Of a stretch of 64,000 nucleotides of DNA, positions 16,411 to 24,403 are shown in pieces; position 1 is the stretch's first letter; every line of letters starts with the position of its first letter. Below the pieces are notes generated by a model. It ran no database searches and was not told the DNA's origin. It saw nothing but the letters and a program-made list of their open reading frames with translations. The position numbers and the translations under genes were made by a program. The DNA comes from an uncultured Bacilli bacterium (GTDB lineage Bacteria; Bacillota_I; Bacilli_A; RF39; UBA660). The stretch covers positions 1 through 64,000 of the forward strand of contig CAKOZD010000002.1 of the NCBI GenBank assembly GCA_934131175.1, given 5' to 3'.

Positions 16411-18516
16411 ATGGGTGATTCTAATCTTACTGCTGCAGGAGTTTTATCTGATGCTATTAGAGGTTTATTTTCTTGGTTAGATAGACCTGCTTTTTGGTTA
16501 TTGGGTTTAGTTTATCAATTGTTTTTTAATGTAGCTTCAGCAACTCTTTTTAGTGGTGAAACTATTATGAATTTCTTTAGTAGAGTTCAACTAATATTAG
16601 GAGTTTTTACTATGTTTCAACTTGCTATGTCAATATTGAAAGGTATAGTAAATCCTGATAATTTTTTTGGTAAAGATAAAGGTGTTAAAAGTATAATTTC
16701 AAGAATTGTAATTGCTCTAGTTATGCTTACTTTAATTACACCAATCAGTATTCCTGCTGCCAAAAATGAATATGAAAAACAAATTAATAATAATGGTATT
16801 TTATTTGGTACTTTATATTCTTTACAACATAGATTGCTTTCTAATAATACACTTGGAAGATTAATACTTGGTACTACTGATACTTCTGCGTCTTATATAT
16901 CTGGAGATTCTGATGATGAATTAAAGACATCTTCTAGGGTTTTTGCATCAACTGTTTTAAAGTCTTTCTATCGAATTAATTTAATTGATTATGATTCAAG
17001 AAAACATGAATCTGGTAAAGATGATGCTGTCTTTAATGAAAACAGAGTATGTCAGGATATAGATGATGATGTACTTGCTGCTTATACTAGACTTGATGCT
17101 GATACAGGTGAAATTATTGATATGGTTAATGCCACATGTGATAGTGACGGTGGAATTATAAAGAGTGTTATTAAATTTTTTAAAAAATTAACTGGTAACG
17201 AGTATTATGTTTTTGCTTATACTCCATTACTTGGTGCAGTAGTAGCATTTATATTCTCATTTATTTTACTTAGTTTTACAGTAGATGTTGCTGTTCGTGC
17301 AGTAAAACTTTCTGTATTAAGATTAATTGCACCAATACCTATAATTAGTTATATGAATCCAAATGGTTCTAAGGATAATGCGTTTAATTCATGGGTTAAA
17401 ATGTTAACTACAACTTATTTAGATTTGTTTGTTAGATTAGCGGTTGTTTATTTCGTTATTTTCTTAATTCAAGATATGATTGCTAATGGTTTATCAATTA
17501 ATTCGTTAAACGGAGAAGTTGGTGGATTATCATTTATTATGATATGTATTGGTTTATTTATATTTGCAAAACAAGCACCTAAATTCTTTAAAGATGTTTT
17601 AGGACTTAAGAGTGAACCATTTAAGCTTTTTGGTGGCTTTGGAGAAATGATGGGGGCTGCTACTATTGGAGCTGGTGTTTTAGCTGGAGGAATTTCTGGT
17701 GGTGTTGCTCATGCAAAAAATGGGGGGAATTTCGGTGGCGCTTTACTCAATGGAATAAGAGGTGCAGCAAGTGGAGGCATAAATGCCGGAAAATCATATT
17801 TAAGTTCTGGTGATAAGACAGATTATAAAAAACTTATGCAAGGTGTAAGAGCTAATAGTGCGAAAAACTACAAATATGCTGAGGATGATTCAACTTTAGG
17901 TGGTAGAGCTTTAGCATCTTTACAAAGTAATTTAGGATTGAAAAATGAGTATCAAACGCTTAGCGACAGAGCAACAGCTTATAAAAATGCTGAAGGTGCT
18001 TGGAAACGTCTTGACAGTGCTTTAGGAAGTGATGATAAGAAGCTTAGTATTTCTCATGGATTGTCACATAATGGTGAAACTTTATTTGATGCTTCAAAAC
18101 AATATACTGTTAAAGATGCACGTGATATTGTTTCTCGTATGAAATCATCTGGAATGTATAGTCAAAAAGATATATCTGATGCTGAAGAAATTCAAAAAGA
18201 GATTGAAAAAAGTAGATTTGATGAAATTCATGCTAAAGGTAGAAGAGAAAACTTTGATAGTCTTAGTACTATTGAACAACAAGTATATACTAGTATGCAA
18301 GCAATTGAAAGTACAGCAATTAAATATAAAGGGGAAAAAGATGGGGTATTTTCTGCTTTCAGTCAATTTGATAGTCCTGATGCTGTAACTGGTGTTGCTA
18401 TGGGAATGTACAAAGGTGCAGGATATGGTGCTGGTCGTCAAGCTACATCTATCGAGAACAGTCCAGCTTATGCAGCAGCAAAGGCTAATGCTGAACGTTC
18501 AAGTGAAAAAAAATAA
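16411..18516 (+). CDS. VirB6/TrbL-like polytopic T4SS channel protein
   Basis: 701 aa. The first ~430 residues hold about seven or eight helices with a large extracellular loop (about 120-255) and the motif region with R-A-V-K-L-S-V-L-R-L-I-A-P-I-P, common in TrbL/VirB6-type proteins of Gram-positive conjugation systems. From about 440 comes a Gly/Ala-rich stretch (GAGVLAGGISGG...) and then a hydrophilic helical C-terminal domain of about 220 residues, presumably cytoplasmic. Expected role: the inner-membrane pore of the secretion channel, binding VirB4 and VirB3. 23 bp upstream of the virB3-like gene. Confidence 0.75.
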   Translation: MGDSNLTAAGVLSDAIRGLFSWLDRPAFWLLGLVYQLFFNVASATLFSGETIMNFFSRVQLILGVFTMFQLAMSILKGIVNPDNFFGKDKGVKSIISRIVIALVMLTLITPISIPAAKNEYEKQINNNGILFGTLYSLQHRLLSNNTLGRLILGTTDTSASYISGDSDDELKTSSRVFASTVLKSFYRINLIDYDSRKHESGKDDAVFNENRVCQDIDDDVLAAYTRLDADTGEIIDMVNATCDSDGGIIKSVIKFFKKLTGNEYYVFAYTPLLGAVVAFIFSFILLSFTVDVAVRAVKLSVLRLIAPIPIISYMNPNGSKDNAFNSWVKMLTTTYLDLFVRLAVVYFVIFLIQDMIANGLSINSLNGEVGGLSFIMICIGLFIFAKQAPKFFKDVLGLKSEPFKLFGGFGEMMGAATIGAGVLAGGISGGVAHAKNGGNFGGALLNGIRGAASGGINAGKSYLSSGDKTDYKKLMQGVRANSAKNYKYAEDDSTLGGRALASLQSNLGLKNEYQTLSDRATAYKNAEGAWKRLDSALGSDDKKLSISHGLSHNGETLFDASKQYTVKDARDIVSRMKSSGMYSQKDISDAEEIQKEIEKSRFDEIHAKGRRENFDSLSTIEQQVYTSMQAIESTAIKYKGEKDGVFSAFSQFDSPDAVTGVAMGMYKGAGYGAGRQATSIENSPAYAAAKANAERSSEKK

Positions 18517-18539
18517 TATAAAGTTGGAGTGTGATATAA

Positions 18540-18851
18540 GTGAATTATTTAATTCCTGCTAATACTAAAAGGGGACAATTAATATTAGGTATATTTAGAC
18601 CTTTTGATTTATGGTTATTTGGTGGAGGATGTTTAGTTACGGTAATATTACTTGCTTTTCTTCCTTTATCAAGTACAGCAGTTACTATTTTGATATTAAG
18701 TCCGGCATTGATAAGTGCTTTCTTGGTTATGCCAGTTCCTTATTATCATAATATGCTTAATGTTATAGTTGAGGCTTATGAGTTTTTTACTAATAGGCAA
18801 ACATATAGATGGAAAGGTTGGTGTTATAAGAGTGGCAAAAGGAAACGTTAG
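18540..18851 (+). CDS. VirB3/PrgI-like T4SS membrane protein
   Basis: 103 aa, GTG start with TTGGAG upstream. N-terminus YLIPANTKRGQLILGIFRPFDL matches the PrgI-family entry, then two helices (about 29-47 and 50-67) and a basic tail. PrgI/VirB3 proteins precede and contact VirB4 in T4SSs, and the next gene here is virB4-like, overlapping by about 20 bp. Confidence 0.8.
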   Translation: MNYLIPANTKRGQLILGIFRPFDLWLFGGGCLVTVILLAFLPLSSTAVTILILSPALISAFLVMPVPYYHNMLNVIVEAYEFFTNRQTYRWKGWCYKSGKRKR

Positions 18852-19380
18852 TGGCTTTACAGAAGATTGGTTACCTGTAAGAGCTATACAAAATAATATG
18901 ATTATTACTAGAGATGGTAATAAAGTAACAGGAGTTAAAATTACTCCTAAAAATATATTTATCTTAGACCCTGATTCTCAAGATAATATACTAATTGGGC
19001 TTAGAAATTTCTATAATACAATTGATTTTGAGTTTTGGTTGGTAGTTGCTGATAGACCTGTTGATATATCAGTATATATGTCGCAGATGCAGTTATTACT
19101 TAATGAAACGACATCTCCTGCGGTTAGAAAATTAATTATGCAAGATATTGATAAGGGTGAACGTTTTATTAGAAATAATGTTGTTGATACAGAATATTAT
19201 TTTATGTTTAAAACAAAAGATGTTGATTTATTACAAAAGAGAGTTCGTCAAATGATTAATGGACTTGCTACTTGTGGATTAAATGCATCTTTAGCAAGTA
19301 ATTCTGATTTAAGATTGATACTTGAAAACTTCCTAAATGGAGGTAATACTACAGAGTTTGGAACGGTGATGCCAGTATGA
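18832..19380 (+). CDS. VirB4-like ATPase, N-terminal part (split gene)
   Basis: 182 aa from GTG 18832, the start that best suits the frame; an upstream ATG at 18769 would lie deep inside the virB3-like gene. The protein corresponds to the VirB4 N-terminal domain: S-G-F-T-E-D-W-L-P-V-R-A-I near the start, then D-F-E-F-W-L-V-V and the region before the ATPase. It stops (TGA 19378-19380) exactly where the next frame begins (ATGA overlap). Together the two parts total about 780 aa, the size of a normal VirB4. Either a coupled two-chain protein or a recent frameshift; the coupled start with GGTGAT upstream favours the first. Confidence 0.75.
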   Translation: MAKGNVSGFTEDWLPVRAIQNNMIITRDGNKVTGVKITPKNIFILDPDSQDNILIGLRNFYNTIDFEFWLVVADRPVDISVYMSQMQLLLNETTSPAVRKLIMQDIDKGERFIRNNVVDTEYYFMFKTKDVDLLQKRVRQMINGLATCGLNASLASNSDLRLILENFLNGGNTTEFGTVMPV

Positions 19381-21167
19381 GTACAGGAATAAGAAGTCAA
19401 TTAGCACCAAAAGGATTACATTTTAATCCTAGTGATTTTTTCATAAGTGATAAATATGCAACAATTTTAACAGTTGTTTCATATCCTAAATATATTACAC
19501 CTGGTTATTTGTCATCATTAACAAATATGTCAGGTATTAAGGTTGTTATTAAACATATACCAGTACCATTTCAAGAAATGGCTAAGATGTTAAATAAACA
19601 AGTTGCTGAATTAAAAGATAGATATCAAAATGAAAGAGACCAAACTGTTCGTGAGAGAATAAGACAAGATGCTGAAAGTTTGGAGTACTTTACTTCTATG
19701 CTTGCTGGTAGTCAAGCTCGTATATTTGATTTTCAAATGCATATTATGATTTCAGCAGATACTAAAGAAGATTTAGAGTTAAAAAAACTTAATGTTAAAA
19801 ACTACTTAGATGCGATGGAATTAAAAGCAGTAGCATTAAGATTTGAACAAGAAAAAGTATTAAAATCTATAATACCTGTTTTTCCTCCACAAGACATTGA
19901 ACAAAGAATTGGTACTCCAATTCCATCTGTTACAATAAGTGCGATGTATCCATTCATATTTGATAGTTTAAAAGATCCTGGACTTGCTACACTTCTTGGA
20001 GTAGATTTCTCAGGTGGAGTTATTTTATTTAATCAATTCTTATATAAAATTCGTAAAGAAAATAATAGAAATAATGCTAATATGATTATTCTTGGTACTT
20101 CTGGTTCAGGTAAATCAACTGCAGCTAAATTATTATTAAGAACTCATATTAGAAATGGATGTCAAATTGTTATAATTGACCCAGAAGATGAATTTAGAGA
20201 AATTACTAGGTCATTCGGTGGAGATACAGTTGACATTGGTAAAGGTGGAGAGTATGGACTTATTAATCCGCTTGAAATAGTAATTGATGCTGATGAAGAA
20301 GAGATTAGACAAGGTCTTGGTTATACAGTTCTAACTCGTACTCTTCAATTCTTAAAAGCATTTATGAAGTATTATGACCCATCAATTGAAGAAGATGTAC
20401 TTACTATGTTTTCTGAGATTGTTCAAGATACATATAAACGTTTTGGAATAGATTTTACTTCAGACTTTTCAAGATATACTTCAGCAGATTATCCTACATT
20501 TAGTGATGTTTATGCGACTATTAAAGGAAGACTTATGTCAATGACAGAACATACTCAAGAACGTGATATTATGGAGCGACTTGAGTTAAAGGTTAGACCA
20601 ATTACTAAAGAATTAAGATTCTATTTTGATGGTCATACTACTTTGAAAAAAGGCAGTGACTTTATGGTATTTAACATAAAAGAATTAATGAATAGTGATT
20701 CTACTGTAAAAAATGCTTTATTCTTTAATGTATTGAAGTATGCTTGGGGATTATGTCTAGACTTTAATGTCGATACAGTACTTATGGTAGATGAAGCACA
20801 TGTACTTTTAGGTGATAATAATGCTCTTGGTGCTGATTTTTTAGCACAAGTACAAAGACGTGCTCGTAAATATAATACTGGTACAATTATAATTACTCAA
20901 CAACCTAGTGACTTTTCAGATCCTGCAGTTATAACTCAAGGTAAGGCAATTTTTGATAACTCATCATATTATCTTGTAATGGGTCTTAGAAAACAAGCTG
21001 TTGAGGATTTAAGTTTATTGATTGATTTAAATGAGAGTGAAAAAGAAAGTATAAAACATTATTCTCAGGGTGAAGCTTTATTTGTTTGTGGTAATAGGCG
21101 TATGAGAATTAATGTTGCGGTTACTCAAGAAGAATTAGATTCCTTTGGTATAGGTGGAGGTTTCTAG
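19377..21167 (+). CDS. VirB4-like ATPase, C-terminal ATPase part (split gene)
   Basis: 596 aa. VirB4 drives T4SS assembly and substrate transfer. Residues 1-230 continue the VirB4 N-terminal region; Walker A GTSGSGKST is at 240-248 and the Walker B/DEAH-like motif VLMVDEAHVLL near 455, with I-I-T-Q-Q-P-S-D-F (sensor region) after it. Start ATG overlaps the previous stop (ATGA), GGTGAT at 19365. Family-typical except for the split. 32 bp to the next gene. Confidence 0.92.
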   Translation: MSTGIRSQLAPKGLHFNPSDFFISDKYATILTVVSYPKYITPGYLSSLTNMSGIKVVIKHIPVPFQEMAKMLNKQVAELKDRYQNERDQTVRERIRQDAESLEYFTSMLAGSQARIFDFQMHIMISADTKEDLELKKLNVKNYLDAMELKAVALRFEQEKVLKSIIPVFPPQDIEQRIGTPIPSVTISAMYPFIFDSLKDPGLATLLGVDFSGGVILFNQFLYKIRKENNRNNANMIILGTSGSGKSTAAKLLLRTHIRNGCQIVIIDPEDEFREITRSFGGDTVDIGKGGEYGLINPLEIVIDADEEEIRQGLGYTVLTRTLQFLKAFMKYYDPSIEEDVLTMFSEIVQDTYKRFGIDFTSDFSRYTSADYPTFSDVYATIKGRLMSMTEHTQERDIMERLELKVRPITKELRFYFDGHTTLKKGSDFMVFNIKELMNSDSTVKNALFFNVLKYAWGLCLDFNVDTVLMVDEAHVLLGDNNALGADFLAQVQRRARKYNTGTIIITQQPSDFSDPAVITQGKAIFDNSSYYLVMGLRKQAVEDLSLLIDLNESEKESIKHYSQGEALFVCGNRRMRINVAVTQEELDSFGIGGGF

Positions 21168-21199
21168 TATAAATTAAGAAGTTAGGTGGTGGTGAGTCA

Positions 21200-23557
21200 G
21201 TGGCATATCAAGCAAATAGGGGAAATATGACTCCTGAAGAGCAAAAAGCACGTAATGATGCAAATAATGCAAAAAATATTCGAAATGCTGCTGACGTTGC
21301 TATTGCTTCTAAAAATCCTTATGCAATGGCAGCTGGTGCTGCTGTTAAAGGTGCCGATAAATTAACAGGTGGTAAAGCATCTGAAGGTTTAGGTAAAGCG
21401 ATGACTAAATCTAATCAAATGATGCCTGGTGGTAATAGATTTCAAAATATGTCTAATCGTTTGAGTGAAAGTGGAGCAAGTGATAAGATAGGTAAAGCTG
21501 CTTCAGTGAAAAATCAAATGGCTGGAAGTGGTACTGGAAATGCAAGTAAAGCAAATGAGGCTACCAAACCTGTTGATAACAATAATAATGTAAATAAAAA
21601 TATGCAAAATAATACTGCTAATGGTGGAGGAGGACAGAATGGTTCTCTTCCTTCTTCTAGTGGTGGTAGTCAAAATGAATCTTCAAGAAGTTCAAGTAGA
21701 AGAAGTTCTAGAAGAGATGATGATTATGATGATCAAAAGGACAAAGATGATTCATTTGGTAACACTAAAGGCACAGGTTTCTTTACCGCTATGAGTCCTA
21801 TTGTAAAAGTAGCTGTAATATCAGCACTACCTCTTCTTGGAATAGTTTTATTATTCTTTATTGGAATAGCATCTGTTACTAGTATTTTTACAGATTATGA
21901 TGATGCTTTAGGTATTAGTCAAGAGATGGGTGAAGAAACTGGTAACTATTCACATTCTGCTTCTAAGGAACAGAAGGAATATTATGAACGAATTAATAAT
22001 GTAAAACTTAGATATCAAGCATCTGGTAAGAGTGTTGATGCTTTAAAAATTGTTTCAGTTTTTCATACATTAAATTCTCATGGAGCAGGTTTGTCTTATG
22101 ACAAAATTTCTGAATCTGATATAGAATTCGTTGCGGATGCTATGTTTGATGGAAATACTTATAGTGAAGAGACATTTAAAAATAATTTGATTAATACTGT
22201 TTTTCCTAAATATTTACCATCTTCTTCTCAAAGAGAAAGAGAGAGTATGGCCAATTCTGTAATTAGTTATATTGATAATTATTATAATTTAATTGGTAAG
22301 GATACTGATGATAGTTCTACTTGTGCATCTACTGGTAGTTGTAGTTATGAAATTAAAGGTTACTACATTAGTGGAAAAGGAAATGTAACTGAGAGTTTAC
22401 AAATAAGTGATTTATATGTTCGTCTTATGCAATGTGGTAGTGGAAATGGTCATAATTATGGTGGTACGTTTGGACAACCTCTTGAAGGCGAAGAGTTAGT
22501 TCCTTTTGAAAAATATATTTTAGGTGTTGCTTACCAAGAAATTGGTCCTGATTCTCCAGCTGAGGCAATCAAAGCTCAAATGGTTGCAGCAAGAAGTTAT
22601 ATTCTTGCTCGTCATGCTGATATGGGTGGATGGAGAACTTTAAAACAAGAAAGTAGTGGAAAGTGGGTTTTACAAGTTGCTTCCTGTACACAAGACCAAG
22701 TTTATTGTGACCCAGATCAAGGTTGTTCAAGTAATGATGGTCAATGGGGACAAGTTCATAGTGGATTAAATCATGGAAGTGGTTTTAGACGTGCTGCAAT
22801 GGCTGCTGATTCTCCTCTTAGAACTTATGCTAATGAAACAGCAGGAGAAGTACTTGTTAATAATCAAGGATATATAGTTTATTCGGGATATTTGCAAACA
22901 GAACAAAATAAATTTATTAGTCTTGCAAAATCTGGTATGAATTATAAACAAATACTTTTACAAGTTTATAATCAAGGTAGTAGAAATTATGGAGCAACAA
23001 ATATTCAAAAGAATAGTTGTGGTTCATCTGCTTGTAATGGAGCTGCTAGTGGTGATTATGCAAACTGGAAACAATATGAAGGTTCTTGGATTGGTATTCA
23101 AATGGGAAATAGTGGAAAAACAATTAAACAAATTGGTTGTTTAGTAACATCGGTTTCTATGCAAATAGCAAGAAGTGGTGTACAAACTAATATTCAAGAT
23201 TTTAATCCTGGTACTTTTGTTCAGTTCTTGAATAGTCATGGTGGATTTGTATCTGGTGGTAATTTTGTTTGGGGAGCTGCAACACAGGCTGCACCATCAT
23301 TTAAATATGGCGGTCAAATATCAGTTTCTGGAATGAGTCGTGAACAAAAGTTAAATAAAATAAAAGAACTTGTTAATCAAAAAGGAGTTTATGTTGTTGC
23401 AGAAGTAAAAGGTAATACTGGACAACACTGGGTTGCAATTGACACTGTTCAAGGTAGTACTGTAAAAATGATGGACCCTGGTAGTACTGCTACTGACATG
23501 TGGGGACAATATCCTTGGGCAAATACTTCTACACTTGCTTATTATAAAGTTGGATAG
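21200..23557 (+). CDS. VirB1-like wall enzyme: membrane anchor + SpoIID-like domain + C39 peptidase-like domain
   Basis: 785 aa, GTG start with GGTGGTGGTGAG upstream. Order: disordered cytoplasmic/linker region (1-195, Asn/Ser-rich with an Arg/Asp block), one transmembrane helix (about 200-228), stalk (230-430), SpoIID/LytB-like domain (about 432-590; V-P-F-E-K-Y-I-L-G-V-A-Y-Q-E-I with E448 and A-A-R-S-Y-I), then a C39-like cysteine peptidase-type domain (about 622-785; Cys647 in Q-I-G-C-L-V-T-S, His743 in G-Q-H-W-V-A-I-D). SpoIID cuts glycan strands; C39-like domains cut peptides or are inactive. In known Gram-positive T4SSs the VirB1 role is usually filled by Slt/NlpC-P60 or CHAP proteins, so this pairing is unusual. 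Follows virB4 and precedes a membrane-anchored protein. Confidence 0.85.
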   Translation: MAYQANRGNMTPEEQKARNDANNAKNIRNAADVAIASKNPYAMAAGAAVKGADKLTGGKASEGLGKAMTKSNQMMPGGNRFQNMSNRLSESGASDKIGKAASVKNQMAGSGTGNASKANEATKPVDNNNNVNKNMQNNTANGGGGQNGSLPSSSGGSQNESSRSSSRRSSRRDDDYDDQKDKDDSFGNTKGTGFFTAMSPIVKVAVISALPLLGIVLLFFIGIASVTSIFTDYDDALGISQEMGEETGNYSHSASKEQKEYYERINNVKLRYQASGKSVDALKIVSVFHTLNSHGAGLSYDKISESDIEFVADAMFDGNTYSEETFKNNLINTVFPKYLPSSSQRERESMANSVISYIDNYYNLIGKDTDDSSTCASTGSCSYEIKGYYISGKGNVTESLQISDLYVRLMQCGSGNGHNYGGTFGQPLEGEELVPFEKYILGVAYQEIGPDSPAEAIKAQMVAARSYILARHADMGGWRTLKQESSGKWVLQVASCTQDQVYCDPDQGCSSNDGQWGQVHSGLNHGSGFRRAAMAADSPLRTYANETAGEVLVNNQGYIVYSGYLQTEQNKFISLAKSGMNYKQILLQVYNQGSRNYGATNIQKNSCGSSACNGAASGDYANWKQYEGSWIGIQMGNSGKTIKQIGCLVTSVSMQIARSGVQTNIQDFNPGTFVQFLNSHGGFVSGGNFVWGAATQAAPSFKYGGQISVSGMSREQKLNKIKELVNQKGVYVVAEVKGNTGQHWVAIDTVQGSTVKMMDPGSTATDMWGQYPWANTSTLAYYKVG

Positions 23558-23565
23558 GTGATATA

Positions 23566-24345
23566 ATGAGAAAAAAAAGTACATATATTATTCTTATTTC
23601 GATAATATTTATCTTTGGAATTGTTATGTTCCTTGTTTTTGGAGTCGAAAACATTAAACAAGGAGCATATGATTCAACTATTATTGTTGGTGATAATACG
23701 GTATGGACGTATAGTAATAAAAAATGGGTTAATGTTTCTTCTAGGTCTTCTATAGATAAACTTAATTGGAAGACTTATAAAGTTTATTCAAACAATGAAT
23801 ATTTAGGAGATTATTTACTATGGCATGATGATAGATGGTATGCTTTTGATAAGAATAAGAATGGTGTAAATATCACAGGAAATATTTTGGCGTATAGTGC
23901 TAACTATAATATAGATATTTTAAATGCGGAATCATCTGATGCAACGGTTGATAATTATGTTACTCAGGTTCTTGATGATAATGATATAAGTTTATCTAGT
24001 AAGTTTACATCTTTAACAAAGACTAGTGTTGATTTTGATGGTGATGGAGTTTGGGAAGATTTTTATGTAGTTAGTAATGCTTTTCCAATTGATTTTTATC
24101 CTGAAAATATATTTTCTATAGTATTTATGGTTAAAGATGGAAAAATATCATATTTGTATAATGATATTAGTAAAAATAATTCTTTTAATGGATGTAAACC
24201 ATATATTAATACTTTTTTAGATACTAATAATGATGGTACTTATGAAATGATTTTGAGTTGTGGAAAATATAGTGCTGATGAAGAAGTTGATATGTTGTAT
24301 GGTTATAAAGAAAATGAGTTTCAAATATTAATTTCTAACCAATAA
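23566..24345 (+). CDS. Membrane-anchored exported protein with EF-hand-like loops
   Basis: 259 aa, 8 bp after the SpoIID/C39 gene. A helix at about 6-27 with a basic start serves as signal/anchor. The body is beta-rich (W/Y/N-rich, resembling repeat propeller strands) and has two Asp-rich loops, D-F-D-G-D-G and D-T-N-N-D-G, near the end, of the kind that bind Ca2+ in dockerin or VCBS-type proteins. Not recognised as a named T4SS part; likely exposed on the surface. Confidence 0.6.
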   Translation: MRKKSTYIILISIIFIFGIVMFLVFGVENIKQGAYDSTIIVGDNTVWTYSNKKWVNVSSRSSIDKLNWKTYKVYSNNEYLGDYLLWHDDRWYAFDKNKNGVNITGNILAYSANYNIDILNAESSDATVDNYVTQVLDDNDISLSSKFTSLTKTSVDFDGDGVWEDFYVVSNAFPIDFYPENIFSIVFMVKDGKISYLYNDISKNNSFNGCKPYINTFLDTNNDGTYEMILSCGKYSADEEVDMLYGYKENEFQILISNQ

Positions 24346-24348
24346 ATA

Positions 24349-24377
24349 ATGACATAATTAGAAAGATACGTTATAAT
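24349..24377 (+). promoter_or_regulatory. Promoter of the virD4-like gene
   Basis: ATGACA (24349-24354), 17-bp spacer, perfect TATAAT (24372-24377) immediately after the previous stop. GAAAGGGAG precedes ATG 24404. Confidence 0.75.
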
Positions 24378-24403
24378 AAAGAGAGAAGAAAGGGAGTAGT
24401 ATC

